A program made the translations under genes and the position numbers. Below are positions 1-9,626 of a stretch of 64,000 bases of DNA, piece by piece; the first letter of the stretch is position 1, and every line of letters begins with the position of its first letter. The stretch is taken from NCBI GenBank assembly GCA_026874595.1, contig JAPPUL010000095.1:1178001-1242000 (forward strand). The letters are read 5' to 3'. The notes beneath the pieces were generated by a model. The model made no database searches. It was not told where the DNA came from and saw nothing but the letters and a program-made list of their open reading frames with translations. Origin of the DNA: Sipunculus nudus (Eukaryota > Annelida > Sipuncula > Golfingiida > Sipunculidae).

Positions 1-1145
1 CCATGTACCTTGTGACATTTAAATACTCTGTTGCCAAGAGGATAGGCGCCTTTACAATTTACCTTCTTTCTAAGATTTACCTTATCTTCTTCAAGTGCTG
101 CTGTTGCCACTATCAATTTGAATATTGAACTTGGCGGATAGGTTGCATGAATTGCACGGTTGAAAAATAGTTTTGACTTGTTTTGCTCAAGACGTTTTAT
201 TGTTTTTAAATCTCTGCTTATAATGTCATTAGCGTTAAATGAGGGATTGCTTACTATTGCAAGTATTTCGCCTGTTTGCGGATTTGTTGCAATTAGTGCT
301 CCTATCTTATTTTTGAGCATTTTTTTAGCTTCTCGTTGCAGGTTAGAATCTATTGTTAGAGATATATTATGACCTGCAGTTGGTTTTGAGATTATTTTTA
401 TAGTATCCGGTATGGGCTGTCCTTTGGAATTTATAAGTCTTGTAGCAAGGCCATCTTTGCCTTTCAAGTCTTTGTCATTATTACGTTCTATACCGAGTTT
501 GCCTATTATAGTATTTTGGTATCTATATGGATTATTTTCTGGTGTCTCTTTGTAGACATTCTGGAAATGGCGCCACGCCTTTTTATCTATTATTCCTGTA
601 TGCCCAAGTACATGAGCAAGGCTTTCTCCCAAAAGATATCTTCTTGCAGACATAAGTTCAATCGAAACGCCCTCAAGTATAGTCTCATTCTCCTTTAATT
701 CTGTATAAAGCTCTTCAGACAAATCACGTTTTATCAAAATAGGTTTGTATTTATTTTGGGTTCGTATATTTTTAATTTTTATTCTTGATAGTAAGGTCTT
801 TTTATCCATTGCAAGTTTTTCTGAGAGATAGTTTAAAAGTTTTGTTCTATCATCTTTTGATTTTGGCAGATAGGCAGGAGTTATCATTAATGAATAAGAT
901 GGCCTGTTATCTACAATAACTTTATTATTTCTGTCATAGATTTGTCCCCGAACAGCAGGTACAATGACGCTTTGTTCGATCTGGCCTTGTGCAAAGCGTT
1001 GATAGTAGTTATTTTGGAAAACCTGTATATGTGCTATTTTGCTAAGCAATCCAATTAACAACAAGGTGCAGAATATAAATAAAAAGAAAAGGCGTTTTCG
1101 TGTCTTTTTTGTTGTGTCTACGTTTAATTTACTTGGCATTTCCAT
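1..1145 (-). CDS. mrdA: Penicillin-binding protein 2, peptidoglycan transpeptidase (3' part outside window)
   Basis: The reading frame opens with ATG at 1145 and stays open to the window edge (about 381 codons), so the C-terminal part is missing. A short basic N-terminus is followed by one hydrophobic segment (about residues 19-35) and the PBP dimerisation region, including the class B stretch V-R-G-Q-I-Y-D-R. Near the edge the sequence Y-P-P-S-S-I-F-K carries the S-x-x-K motif of the acyl-enzyme serine; the SxN and KTG motifs would lie beyond the edge. PBP2 is the inner-membrane transpeptidase of the elongasome, cross-linking peptidoglycan during side-wall growth with RodA and MreBCD. It follows mreB, mreC and mreD on the same strand, which supports PBP2 over the division enzyme PBP3. 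The spacer to mreD holds a 13-bp duplication. Confidence 0.93.
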   Translation of the reverse strand, partial: MEMPSKLNVDTTKKTRKRLFFLFIFCTLLLIGLLSKIAHIQVFQNNYYQRFAQGQIEQSVIVPAVRGQIYDRNNKVIVDNRPSYSLMITPAYLPKSKDDRTKLLNYLSEKLAMDKKTLLSRIKIKNIRTQNKYKPILIKRDLSEELYTELKENETILEGVSIELMSARRYLLGESLAHVLGHTGIIDKKAWRHFQNVYKETPENNPYRYQNTIIGKLGIERNNDKDLKGKDGLATRLINSKGQPIPDTIKIISKPTAGHNISLTIDSNLQREAKKMLKNKIGALIATNPQTGEILAIVSNPSFNANDIISRDLKTIKRLEQNKSKLFFNRAIHATYPPSSIFKLIVATAALEEDKVNLRKKVNCKGAYPLGNRVFKCHKVH

Positions 1146-1164
1146 ATAATAAAATCTCTCTTAT

Positions 1165-1190
1165 AATATTAACATTTAATATTAACATTT
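1165..1190. repeat. 13-bp tandem duplication between mreD and mrdA
   Basis: The 13-mer aatattaacattt occurs twice head to tail with no mismatch. It lies 20-45 bp upstream of the mrdA start, in the mreD-mrdA spacer. It is one of many short duplications placed just 5' of start codons in this window. Confidence 0.9.
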
Positions 1191-1208
1191 CATTAAATAT
1201 CAATCATA

Positions 1209-1694
1209 TCAGGTTAAATCGAATTTATTAAAAAAACTGAATATAAATGGAGCAGGCAAGGCATTTAATATCAATTCAAGCAGTAGTGTATTTATAAAGT
1301 ATGTACTCATGTCTCCAAGTGTCAAAGTAGCTATAACAAAGTATGAAATTGCAAAGTATATGATACCTTTAAATAGAGTGCCTAAAAATACATAGCTAAA
1401 TGTTCCAAGTATCGTTTCTATATATATTCTTTTATAAAATGTCCCTGCAAAAAAACCTATTATAGTGTAAATTAACATATTAAGCCCAAAATATGCTGTT
1501 GATAAATCTAGTAACAGTCCGCCTATAAAGCCTAACATCTGTCCATTAATAGGACCGCTTTTTATCCCAAAATATAATATAAAGATTAAAACTAAGTCTG
1601 CCTTTGTATCTCCTATCTTTGCATATTCAAGTAAGGTAGTTTGTAATAATACCAGTATGAATAATAGCAAATATCTTAATATATGATTGCGCAT
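1209..1694 (-). CDS. mreD: Rod shape-determining membrane protein MreD
   Basis: A 161-residue, very hydrophobic protein with about five membrane segments, the usual size and topology of MreD. The N-terminal region (L-L-L-F-I-L-V-L-L-Q-T) and the motif K-A-D-L-V-L-I-F-I-L-Y-F-G fit the family, which is poorly conserved in sequence, so synteny matters. It sits 27 bp downstream of mreC and upstream of mrdA on the minus strand. MreD is an inner-membrane part of the elongasome that works with MreC to regulate PBP2 and MreB filaments. I infer co-transcription with mreB and mreC from orientation and tight spacing. Confidence 0.9.
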   Translation of the reverse strand: MRNHILRYLLLFILVLLQTTLLEYAKIGDTKADLVLIFILYFGIKSGPINGQMLGFIGGLLLDLSTAYFGLNMLIYTIIGFFAGTFYKRIYIETILGTFSYVFLGTLFKGIIYFAISYFVIATLTLGDMSTYFINTLLLELILNALPAPFIFSFFNKFDLT

Positions 1695-1721
1695 CTGTTT
1701 TTATATCCTTTAAGGCATTAA

Positions 1722-2639
1722 CTAATTATCTAACAACGGGCTTAGAGTACTTAGCTCCTTCTTGATTATAAAAACGTACTTTAACTTGTCAAAGTTTATA
1801 TATGGCCTTACTAAGGCTTGTTTCATAAAACCAAGCTCCTCTGATGTGTCATTTATTATAGTCCCCACCTTAATCCCTGCAGGAAATAGGCTTTGTCCAC
1901 CTGTTGTTATTATCTCATCACCTATTTTAATTGTTGCTCTTTTATCTATATTCTGTAATATAAGGTTCTTCTCAAACGTACCGCGGCCCTTTATGAAACC
2001 CGTATACTTACTTCCTCGTATCCGTACATGTATTATACATTCGGGGCTGTTTATCGGCAGTAATTTAGATGCTAAGCTTGTAACTTCTTTTATCTTTCCT
2101 ATCACTAGCTTAGCTAACGGTTTGCCTTCAAGCTCTTCAAGATTTTGAAATGCAATTACCGGCATGCTTTCTTTTATTCCATGCTCTTTACCTTTGTTTA
2201 AGATTATACTATTGAATAGGCGGCCTGTTGAGTCCCGCATTATTATTTTCCCCGACTCTGCCGGCATCTTTAGGTAATTTATTATATCACTTGTTCTATT
2301 TACGTATTTTGCGTAGTTTAATTGTTCCCTTAATTGTAAGATCTCTTCAACCAGCTCTTCTTTACTACGTGTTATATCAATCCCCTCAGACAGTGCATTT
2401 TTTACCTTCTCAATCTCATCAAGTCTCTCTTGGAAGTATAGTAGGTTATTATAACTTTCTGTTACAAATGTTCCAACTACGTCAAAGGTATATGTTATCG
2501 GATACGATATTATCGAAAAAGCATCACCTAGCATCAAGCTTAATAACTTTGAACTCTTGGATAGGCTTAATGTTGATATGCTCAAAAGTAGCACAAACAA
2601 TATTAGATTTTTGTTCTTAGAAAAAAATGAGTTAGACAT
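1722..2639 (-). CDS. mreC: Rod shape-determining protein MreC
   Basis: A 305-residue protein with an N-terminal membrane anchor (about residues 12-30), a coiled-coil stretch (about 65-115, rich in E, L and R) and the paired beta-barrel MreC domain. Within that domain G-D-E-I-I-T-T-G-G-Q-S-L-F-P-A-G-I is the family hallmark. MreC is the bitopic periplasmic scaffold that binds PBP2 and links it to MreB. It lies 36 bp after mreB and 27 bp before mreD. The start at 2639 is an ATG immediately before the hydrophobic anchor. Length and domain order are normal for the family. Confidence 0.95.
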   Translation of the reverse strand: MSNSFFSKNKNLILFVLLLSISTLSLSKSSKLLSLMLGDAFSIISYPITYTFDVVGTFVTESYNNLLYFQERLDEIEKVKNALSEGIDITRSKEELVEEILQLREQLNYAKYVNRTSDIINYLKMPAESGKIIMRDSTGRLFNSIILNKGKEHGIKESMPVIAFQNLEELEGKPLAKLVIGKIKEVTSLASKLLPINSPECIIHVRIRGSKYTGFIKGRGTFEKNLILQNIDKRATIKIGDEIITTGGQSLFPAGIKVGTIINDTSEELGFMKQALVRPYINFDKLKYVFIIKKELSTLSPLLDN

Positions 2640-2675
2640 AATTAATTTATAAGTATACTTTGTTTTTTAGTATGC

Positions 2676-3713
2676 TTACTTTTCTTTCATTGCAGTATGG
2701 CTAAATAAATTCAGTTCCTCCAAAAACTGGCCTGTACCTAGTACGACACAATTTAGTGGCTCATCTGCAAGAATTACCGGAACTCCTGTCTCTCGTGCTA
2801 TGAATTGAGGGAAACTCTTTAGTAGAGAACCGCCACCTGTCATTACTATTCCTCTGTCTACTATGTCTGCTGAAAGTTCTGCTGGCGTTTCATCTAATGT
2901 CTCCTTTATTACGTCTAGTATCTGATTTAATGTGTCTTGAAAACATTTTTGAACTTGGAAACTATTAATTTCAAGTACTCGAGGCAATCCTGACACTGCA
3001 TCTCTGCCGCGTACCTCAATTATTTTGGGAGTATCGTTTTCATCTATATACGCTTCGCCTATCTTTATCTTTATCGATTCTGCTGTTGTCTCCCCTATTA
3101 CAAGACCATGCTCTTTTTTTATGTATTGAATTATAGATTCATCAAATTCATTGCCTCCCACACGGATACTCTTAGATATTACCATCCCGCCAAGCGATAT
3201 AACGCTTGCTTCTGTTGTCCCGCCGCCTATGTCAACCACCATATTCCCTGCCGCCTCGTGTATCGGCACCTTTGCACCTATTGCCGCCGCCAGAGATTCT
3301 TCTATCAAATATATTTCACGAGCTCCCGACTTTTCGGCAGACTCCTTTACCGCTCGCTTTTCTACTTCCGTTATCCCAGATGGAATGCCTATTACAACTC
3401 GTGGCCTAACCAAAAGTCGTCTGTTATGTACGCGCTTAATGAAATATCTTATCATCTCTCCCACAACCTCAAAGTCCGATATAACTCCATCCGAAAGCGG
3501 TCTTATTGCTATTATATCCTTTGGAGTGCGGCCAAGCATCCGTTTTGCTTCATGTCCTACTGCAAGTATCTTTCTAGTGCCTACATGTACCGCAACAACG
3601 CTTGGTTCTGATAATATTACACCTTTGCCTCGTACGTGTATTAATGTGTTTGCTGTACCAAGGTCTATTCCCATATCGCTTGAGAATAACCCTATCAGAT
3701 TGTCAAAAAACAT
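2676..3713 (-). CDS. mreB: Rod shape-determining actin homologue MreB
   Basis: A full-length 345-residue MreB. The actin-fold nucleotide motifs are all visible: phosphate-1 loop [11 protein letters not shown] (residues 14-24), phosphate-2 loop [10 protein letters not shown] (around residue 162) and adenosine motif [11 protein letters not shown] near residue 290. The N-terminal hydrophobic patch (F-F-D-N-L-I-G-L-F) would bind membrane. MreB forms cytoplasmic filaments that steer lateral wall synthesis, so the cell is probably a rod or a related elongated shape. It is the first of four elongasome genes on the minus strand. Upstream is a purine-rich (coding strand) leader with a 22-bp tandem duplication. 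Confidence 0.98.
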   Translation of the reverse strand: MFFDNLIGLFSSDMGIDLGTANTLIHVRGKGVILSEPSVVAVHVGTRKILAVGHEAKRMLGRTPKDIIAIRPLSDGVISDFEVVGEMIRYFIKRVHNRRLLVRPRVVIGIPSGITEVEKRAVKESAEKSGAREIYLIEESLAAAIGAKVPIHEAAGNMVVDIGGGTTEASVISLGGMVISKSIRVGGNEFDESIIQYIKKEHGLVIGETTAESIKIKIGEAYIDENDTPKIIEVRGRDAVSGLPRVLEINSFQVQKCFQDTLNQILDVIKETLDETPAELSADIVDRGIVMTGGGSLLKSFPQFIARETGVPVILADEPLNCVVLGTGQFLEELNLFSHTAMKEK

Positions 3714-3738
3714 AATCCTCTTCTGTTCTTCTTTTTTT

Positions 3739-3780
3739 TTATTTCTTCTATCTTTACTCTTTATTTCTTCTATCTTTCTC
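3739..3780. repeat. 22-bp tandem duplication upstream of mreB
   Basis: Two adjoining copies of a pyrimidine-rich 22-mer beginning ttatttcttctatcttt, identical over the first 17 bases. The block ends 26 bp before the mreB start; on the coding strand it reads as A/G-rich leader. Confidence 0.8.
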
Positions 3781-3950
3781 TTTAGCAGTCACTTAGATTT
3801 TGCAGTATTAAGAATATAAGATTTAGTATCTTTAATATATGTTAGCGTTGCATTCGTTTAATATTAATTATTATTAATTATTTGTGTTGTTTTTATAGCC
3901 TTTTATTTTATGTTTTGATTATTTTTAGCGTTACTTTGAAAGATATATAA

Positions 3951-5066
3951 TTATTTGTCTTTAAGACGTTCTTCAAACCGTATCACCCTCTGTCTTGCCT
4001 TACTATTATCTGGATCAAGTTCTAAAGCCTTTTGCCAAGAGGCAAACGCTTTGCGTAAGTTGTTTGTCGCTTCATATACTAGTCCTATCTGATAATAGTT
4101 TGTAGTTGAGGGCTTTAGGTTTATTGCTTCTTTTATATAAGCCTTTGACTTACTATAATCTTTCTTTATATAGGACACATTGCTTAATGCGTAATATACA
4201 TGTGATAGTATGTCAGACTTATTAAAGTCCTTGAATTCTGCATCACCCTCTTTAACGTCTAATAAGTCAAGCACTGTTTCTAAGCTCTTTTGTGCGCTTT
4301 CGTAATCTTTCATGTATATATAACAAAGCCCTATATAAAATGTATATATTACTTTGTCTTTCCGTGCTGATAAGCCGTGTATCTGTGCTGAAGCATAATT
4401 TAGGTACCTTATACTCTCCTTATAATCGTTTAGAGCAAAACTTAAATAACCTCCAAGCCCATATAGTGTAAAGAAATAGTCCTGTCCGTATATCTTTAAA
4501 GGCAGTCTCTTATCGCCTGATACATAGTCTTTTATAAGTCCATCTTTTTTATTGGCTTTTAGCGCGTTTGATAAGAAAAATAATGCTCTGTCGTATTGTT
4601 CTTCTCCATGTAAGAAGAAGTTTATGCTTAGGAGAAAGTTTATCTCGCTTGTGTTATAGTCTCTATAAATTAGTCGGTTAAATATCTTTATAGCATCTTG
4701 TGTGACAATACGTTTTTCTGAGTTAGTATTTGAGTTAGTAGGGTTAGTATCTTGTTTAAGAGCATATATAGTATATATTTTGCCTTTGTTTTTAAGAGCA
4801 ACGCTGTCGTTTTTATCTTTTTTAAGCCTTCTTTCTATTACTGCAAGCGCTTCTTTATAATTTCCTTCTTTTACAAAGCCCTCTAGTTCAAAATCATAAT
4901 CATGTTGTATTATATAAATAGCAGATATAATAAGGATTGGAATGATTGAGAGAAGAAGGATTGTTTTTTTTGATTGTATTTTACTTTTACTCTTTTGAAT
5001 ATATTGTATAAAAACTCTTTGTCTATATGATTTGTTTCTTATGAGTCGTTTTCTTACTGCTATCAT
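3951..5066 (-). CDS. Membrane-anchored tetratricopeptide-repeat protein
   Basis: A 371-residue protein with a strongly basic N-terminus (K/R-rich to about residue 34), one hydrophobic anchor (about 36-53, L-L-L-S-I-I-P-I-L-I-I-S) and a long helical region with TPR-like repeats. The clearest repeats are near residues 58-90 (G-N-Y-K-E-A-L-A-V-I-E-R-R-L) and at the C-terminus (Y-Y-Q-I-G-L-V-Y-E-A, then A-L-E-L-D-P-D-N). A long basic cytoplasmic tail plus one anchor predicts that the TPRs lie outside the inner membrane. It lies 237 bp upstream of mreB on the same strand, so a link to cell shape is possible but is only inference from position. I do not recognise a specific family. Confidence 0.75.
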   Translation of the reverse strand: MIAVRKRLIRNKSYRQRVFIQYIQKSKSKIQSKKTILLLSIIPILIISAIYIIQHDYDFELEGFVKEGNYKEALAVIERRLKKDKNDSVALKNKGKIYTIYALKQDTNPTNSNTNSEKRIVTQDAIKIFNRLIYRDYNTSEINFLLSINFFLHGEEQYDRALFFLSNALKANKKDGLIKDYVSGDKRLPLKIYGQDYFFTLYGLGGYLSFALNDYKESIRYLNYASAQIHGLSARKDKVIYTFYIGLCYIYMKDYESAQKSLETVLDLLDVKEGDAEFKDFNKSDILSHVYYALSNVSYIKKDYSKSKAYIKEAINLKPSTTNYYQIGLVYEATNNLRKAFASWQKALELDPDNSKARQRVIRFEERLKDK

Positions 5067-5613
5067 TTATCTACTTTAATGTCATTAAATTACATATGTA
5101 TTAATTTGTTTGACAGGCAAAAATCCTATAATATATTAACTATTTCCAGCTTAGTAGTCTCTAAAGTTTTTAATATTTTTATAAATCTTAAGTTATTAGT
5201 TCTAAGTTATAAAAGTTAAGCTTAACTATTTTTCTTTATTCTTTATTTAACGTCATTTTCCATGTGCTCTTAATTCATTTTACAATTTGCTATTACGCTC
5301 TTATAGTAAATAACACCGTTAATTACATATCAAATAGACATATAAACAAAATATTAAATACAATCTTGTCTAGCTAATAAAGAGCTCATGTTTAACAAAT
5401 GCAAAAAAGCATAATTAGTTTTTCTTTAGAGTAAGATTTTCTTAGAGTAATATTAAAAGTAAGCTTAATTGAGAAAGAAAGTTATTATCTTTAAGCTCAA
5501 AGTATTTGCAAAGAATTCGGACTAAACAGAACTTTTTAGACTCTCCTTTTTATTTTTAGTATATTAAAAGTTTAATAAATTTAATAATGTAGGGTCTTTA
5601 TATACGAGAGAGA
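5067..5613. other. AT-rich divergent spacer between TPR gene and der
   Basis: 547 bp without a convincing gene. It separates two divergent genes, so promoters in both directions are expected. One candidate plus-strand element is TTGACA at 5110-5115 with TATATT at 5132-5137 (16-bp spacing), but it lies almost 480 bp from der. Near 5420-5445 the string TTAGAGTAA recurs imperfectly. I see no tRNA, terminator or ORF with a ribosome-binding site. Confidence 0.5.
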
Positions 5614-6930
5614 ATGAAATTACCTACCGTTGTAATTGTTGGAAGACCAAATGTTGGCAAGTCAACTCTTTTTAACCGCATAATAGGCAAACGCCTTTCT
5701 ATAATCCATAAAAGTCCGGGAGTAACAAGAGATAGGAACTATCATGATGTATTTTATAACGGTTATAATTTTGTTATTGTTGACACTGGAGGAATAGAGG
5801 AAGAGAAGAGCTCGTTATTTATAGAATATATAATAGAGCAAACAAAGAAGGCGATAGAGGAAGCAGACCTAATTCTTTTCCTAGTAGAATCAACAAATAT
5901 AGTACCAGATGATTATAAAATAGCAGATATACTAAGACAGCAAAACAAGCCTGTAATACTAGTAGTAAACAAAACAGATAATGATCAAAGACAAGACCCA
6001 CAAGGATATTTACTTGGGTTTAAAGAGCTTATATATATCTCAGCAACACATGGAATAAATGTATATGAGCTTTTGGAGAGGTCATGTAGTTATATAAAGA
6101 AGATAGAGTTAGCGGCTGAAGATGAAGGTGTTGTAGCAGACGATGAGATAAAGGTAGCAATAATAGGCAGACCGAATGTAGGCAAGTCATCGCTTTTGAA
6201 TAAAATACTTGGAGAAGAGCGGTCATTGGTCTCGGAGATAGCGGGGACGACACGAGATAGTATAAGCGCAAGCTATAAAGGGTATTCACATAAGTTTACT
6301 TTTGTAGACACAGCAGGAATAAGGAAGCGAAGCCGAGTGGATAACGAAGTTGAGTATTATAGTGTAAAGCGAGCGATAGAGTCTCTTGAAAAGAGCGACA
6401 TAGGCATTCATATGATATCGTCGCTTGAGAGTATATGCGAACAGGATAAAAAGATAATATCGCTTGCGGTTGAACGCGGGAAAGCATTAGTTATAGCAAT
6501 AAACAAGTGGGATTTGGTAACAGGCGGTACAAATTATGCAAAATACGTAGATAAGATACGGTTTAAATTTGCAATAGGTAATTATATACCGATAATAAAC
6601 ATATCAGCAAAGACAGGCCTTCGAATAAACAAATTATTTGAGATAGTAATAAAAGTATGGAATCAATATAATAAGAGAGTAGAGACTCGTGACTTAAACC
6701 GTCTTTTATTAGAGCTTCAAAAGAAACATAATATTTCAAGCAAGAAAAGCGGAGCATTAAAGATATATTACGGGACACAAATAAATGTAAGTCCGCCTCG
6801 TTTTTTACTATTTATAAATAAGAGAGAGCTTCTAACAAAAAACTATAAATCATATATAATAAACATGCTAAGAAAGAGCTTTAATTTTGAAGGTGTACCG
6901 ATAGAGATATACAGCAAAAGGAGTAGTTAA
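5614..6930 (+). CDS. der: Ribosome-assembly GTPase Der (EngA)
   Basis: A 438-residue protein with two tandem G domains, the diagnostic architecture of Der. The first has G-R-P-N-V-G-K-S at residues 10-17, D-T-G-G at 57-60 and N-K-T-D at 119-122. The second has G-R-P-N-V-G-K-S at 185-192, D-T-A-G at 232-235 and a later N-K-W-D. A C-terminal KH-like domain (about 350-438) includes the typical P-P-R-F-L-L-F stretch. Der acts in maturation of the 50S ribosomal subunit and is essential in most bacteria. It starts a plus-strand run with glgA and ftsY, but spacing (120 bp to glgA) does not prove an operon. Confidence 0.97.
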   Translation: MKLPTVVIVGRPNVGKSTLFNRIIGKRLSIIHKSPGVTRDRNYHDVFYNGYNFVIVDTGGIEEEKSSLFIEYIIEQTKKAIEEADLILFLVESTNIVPDDYKIADILRQQNKPVILVVNKTDNDQRQDPQGYLLGFKELIYISATHGINVYELLERSCSYIKKIELAAEDEGVVADDEIKVAIIGRPNVGKSSLLNKILGEERSLVSEIAGTTRDSISASYKGYSHKFTFVDTAGIRKRSRVDNEVEYYSVKRAIESLEKSDIGIHMISSLESICEQDKKIISLAVERGKALVIAINKWDLVTGGTNYAKYVDKIRFKFAIGNYIPIINISAKTGLRINKLFEIVIKVWNQYNKRVETRDLNRLLLELQKKHNISSKKSGALKIYYGTQINVSPPRFLLFINKRELLTKNYKSYIINMLRKSFNFEGVPIEIYSKRSS

Positions 6931-6997
6931 GGGAGGGGTAGGGATTTAATATCTACAAGCTGTAGTGTGGTAATAAGAAGGCTACGAGTGTGTTTGT

Positions 6998-7070
6998 GAG
7001 GCAAAGGATAAAGAGAGGCAAAGGATAAAGAGAGGCAAAGGATAAAGGTAATGCAAAAGGTAATGCAAGA
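6998..7070. repeat. 17-bp x3 and 12-bp x2 tandem repeats across the glgA start
   Basis: Three head-to-tail copies of gaggcaaaggataaaga (6998-7014, 7015-7031, 7032-7048, last base differing) are followed by two copies of a 12-mer (7047-7058 and 7059-7070) that each contain gtaatgca. The second pair duplicates the glgA start codon itself, giving ATG at 7051 and 7063. Each 17-mer carries a GAGG that could act as a Shine-Dalgarno sequence. Confidence 0.9.
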
Positions 7071-8556
7071 GAAGAAGTTAAAAGTGCTAGTAGTAGCGAG
7101 TGAGATGTATCCTTATGCAAAGACGGGCGGTCTTGGAGATTTTGTATCATCCTTACCGAAGCATTTAAGTGAGGGTGGTGTTGAGGCACGAGTAGTGATA
7201 CCAAGATATAGATTTCTATCACTAGAGGGAATTAAGCTAAAAGAGCGACTTAGCTCGATAGGGGTATGGATGGGAGATATGCTTGAATGGGGGCGGGTAT
7301 GGGAGATTGAATCTGAAGTTAAGATATACCTAGTTGAGCATAATATATATTTTGGAAGGGAAGGACTTTATCATGATAGAGAACTTAATGATTATCGAGA
7401 TAACGCCCGTCGTTTTGGATTTTTGAGTCGGGCGGCAATACAGTTATGTAAAGACCTAAGGTTCGAAGCGGATATAATACATGCAAACGACTGGCAAACG
7501 GCGCTAATACCTTATTATATAAAGACTTGGGATTTTGCAGATGAAGTAGTAGGAAGCAGTGCGAGTGTTTTAACAATACACAACATAGCATATCAAGGTA
7601 AGTATCCGAGTGATTATATGGGCTATTTGGGAATAAGGGGAGAGCATTTTGTAGAGGATGAGTTTGAAGATTTCGGAGCATTAAATCTTTTAAAAGGAGG
7701 AATAAAGTATGCAGACGTGGTAAACACGGTAAGCAGCGTGTACGCAGATGAGATAAGGTCTCCCTATGGGGGATATGGGCTGTCGCCGTATTTGAGTAAT
7801 CGGGCTAAAGATTTCGTAGGGATATTAAACGGAGTAGATTACACAGAATGGGATCCTAAGAAAGACAAACATATAAAGTATAACTATGGGCCGGATGACC
7901 TTGCAGGGAAAGGAAAGAACAAGTTGGAATTACAAAAGTATTTCGGACTAAAAGAGGCATCAGACATTCCAATATTGGGTATAATAGGTCGTTTTGCGCA
8001 GCAGAAGGGGTATAACTTATTGGTGGGCTGTATCCGCCAGATATTAACTAACATGCGAGTCCAGTTTGTGATATTGGGTAGTGGAGATAAAATGCTTGAA
8101 GTTTTTTTCAAATCGCTAGAAAGTAGTAATGGAGGTCAAATTGGTGTTGAGATAGGATATAATGAAGGCTTAGCGCATTTAATAGAGGCGGGGAGTGATT
8201 TTTTTGTAATGCCGTCATTATACGAGCCTTGCGGACTTAACCAGCTATATTCGCTTAAATATGGGACCTTACCTATAGTTAGGGGGACGGGAGGGCTTGA
8301 GGAGACGGTATTAAATTATGAAGAGGGCAGGGGTATAGGCAATGGATTTAAGTTTTACGAAGCAGACTCAAAAGCCCTATACTATACAATAGGGTGGGCA
8401 GTAAGCACATATTACGATAGAAAGAGCGAACTAAAGAAACTGATAAGGAACGCGATGTTAGAAGATTATTCATGGGAGCGTAGTGCAAAGAGGTATATAA
8501 GCCTTTATGAGCAGGCGATAAAAAATAAAGAAGAATATAATAAGCTTTTTAATTAG
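7051..8556 (+). CDS. glgA: Glycogen synthase (ADP-glucose type, GT5)
   Basis: A 501-residue GT5 glycogen/starch synthase. After a short leader come the Rossmann strand V-L-V-V-A-S-E-M and the donor-binding K-T-G-G-L-G-D (K24). The C-terminal half has E-P-C-G-L-N-Q and G-T-G-G-L-E-E-T-V, the GT-B active-site signatures, and I-L-N-G-V-D-Y-T-E-W-D-P lies between the two domains. The enzyme transfers glucose from ADP-glucose to the growing alpha-1,4-glucan in the cytoplasm. No other glycogen gene is in the window. ATG 7051 and ATG 7063 are both possible starts because a 12-bp duplication copies the start region; the change is only four residues. Confidence 0.96.
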   Translation: MQKVMQEKKLKVLVVASEMYPYAKTGGLGDFVSSLPKHLSEGGVEARVVIPRYRFLSLEGIKLKERLSSIGVWMGDMLEWGRVWEIESEVKIYLVEHNIYFGREGLYHDRELNDYRDNARRFGFLSRAAIQLCKDLRFEADIIHANDWQTALIPYYIKTWDFADEVVGSSASVLTIHNIAYQGKYPSDYMGYLGIRGEHFVEDEFEDFGALNLLKGGIKYADVVNTVSSVYADEIRSPYGGYGLSPYLSNRAKDFVGILNGVDYTEWDPKKDKHIKYNYGPDDLAGKGKNKLELQKYFGLKEASDIPILGIIGRFAQQKGYNLLVGCIRQILTNMRVQFVILGSGDKMLEVFFKSLESSNGGQIGVEIGYNEGLAHLIEAGSDFFVMPSLYEPCGLNQLYSLKYGTLPIVRGTGGLEETVLNYEEGRGIGNGFKFYEADSKALYYTIGWAVSTYYDRKSELKKLIRNAMLEDYSWERSAKRYISLYEQAIKNKEEYNKLFN

Positions 8557-8609
8557 CGGGAAAGGAAGGTAAGGGGAGAGAGAGAAGAAATTAAAGGAGG
8601 GATAAAGGG

Positions 8610-9626
8610 TTGGGTTTTTTATTTAATCGAAAGAAGGCAGTGACAGAAGGGGAGAAGGGGGAGAAGGGGGAGAAGGGGGAGAAGGGGGAGGTATTAGAAT
8701 CTAAGGGTTTGCCTATAAAGGGGCTTGGAAAGGGGATAAAGAGGATATTTGTTAAAGATGTGGGGACAGAAGAGTTCTTAGAAGGGCTTGAGGAGCTTAT
8801 GCTATTAAACGATGTAGGGATAAAGTCGACAGAAAAGATAATAAAGGAAGCAAAAGCAAGGTTTGGCAGAGAGGGTTTGCTGGGAGAAAAGAGAGACATG
8901 GATGCAGTTAAGAGAGGACTTAAGGTAGTAATAGCAAATATGTTAGAAGGTAGTTGTAGTAATAAAGGGGAAAATGCAGTTTTTGATACTGAGGAGGGTG
9001 GATTAAAAGGGGATGGATTAAAAGTAATATTGGTGGTAGGAGTTAATGGAGTTGGTAAGACGAGCACAATAGGGAAGCTATCGCATTATTATGTAAAGAG
9101 AAGGAAGAAGGTACTTCTAGTTGGGTGTGATACATTCCGAGCAGGGGCAGGTGAGCAACTCAAGGTATGGGGGGCAAGAGCTGGTGCTTTGGTGTATGAG
9201 GGTAAACGAGGGGAGGACGCAGGGGGAGTATTATACGATGGTCTTGAGGCTGGCAAAAAAGCGGGAGTAGATATAGTAATAGTCGACACAGCAGGACGGC
9301 TACATAACAAGGTAAATTTGGTATTAGAGATAGAAAAGCTAAGTCGGATAATAGATAAACAAGCAGTAGGAGCAAGGCGAGAGAATTTGCTAGTTCTGGA
9401 CGCAACTACGGGACAAAATGGTCTTGAGCAAGCAAAAGTATTTAAAAAGAGTATAAAAGTTAGTGCTCTAGTGCTAACAAAGTACGATTCAGAGGCAAAG
9501 GGGGGCTTAATAATCCCATTAATATACGAGCTTGGACTTAGAGTAAAATATTTAGGTAATGGAGAGGAGGCAAATAATTTGCAAGAATTTGTAACGAGTG
9601 AGTATATAGAGGGGCTTCTTAAGTAA
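8610..9626 (+). CDS. ftsY: Signal recognition particle receptor FtsY
   Basis: A 338-residue SRP GTPase. I take the TTG at 8610 as start because GGAGG lies at 8596-8600 and the product begins G-F-L-F-N-R-K-K, a typical membrane-contacting end. The NG domain shows the P-loop G-V-N-G-V-G-K-T (144-151), D-T-F-R-A-G-A (174-180), D-T-A-G-R (225-229) and T-K-Y-D (289-292). FtsY docks Ffh-bound ribosomes at the Sec translocon. The usual acidic A domain is reduced to a low-complexity stretch in which E-K-G is repeated (residues 14-27), encoded by a gggagaagg-type repeat. It follows glgA by 53 bp; functional linkage is not implied. Confidence 0.94.
   Translation: MGFLFNRKKAVTEGEKGEKGEKGEKGEVLESKGLPIKGLGKGIKRIFVKDVGTEEFLEGLEELMLLNDVGIKSTEKIIKEAKARFGREGLLGEKRDMDAVKRGLKVVIANMLEGSCSNKGENAVFDTEEGGLKGDGLKVILVVGVNGVGKTSTIGKLSHYYVKRRKKVLLVGCDTFRAGAGEQLKVWGARAGALVYEGKRGEDAGGVLYDGLEAGKKAGVDIVIVDTAGRLHNKVNLVLEIEKLSRIIDKQAVGARRENLLVLDATTGQNGLEQAKVFKKSIKVSALVLTKYDSEAKGGLIIPLIYELGLRVKYLGNGEEANNLQEFVTSEYIEGLLK

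Noticed and set aside
3108-3819. Long plus-strand frames opposite mreB
   Set aside because: They lie entirely or mostly antisense to a clear mreB gene and their products lack recognisable features.
5110-5137. Promoter-like TTGACA and TATATT in the 5.1-5.6 kb spacer as evidence for a small RNA
   Set aside because: No terminator or conserved structure follows, and such matches are expected in AT-rich DNA.
8591-9067. Minus-strand 158-codon frame opposite ftsY
   Set aside because: It is antisense to the ftsY coding region and its P/S-rich product comes from the reverse of the GGGGAGAAG repeat.
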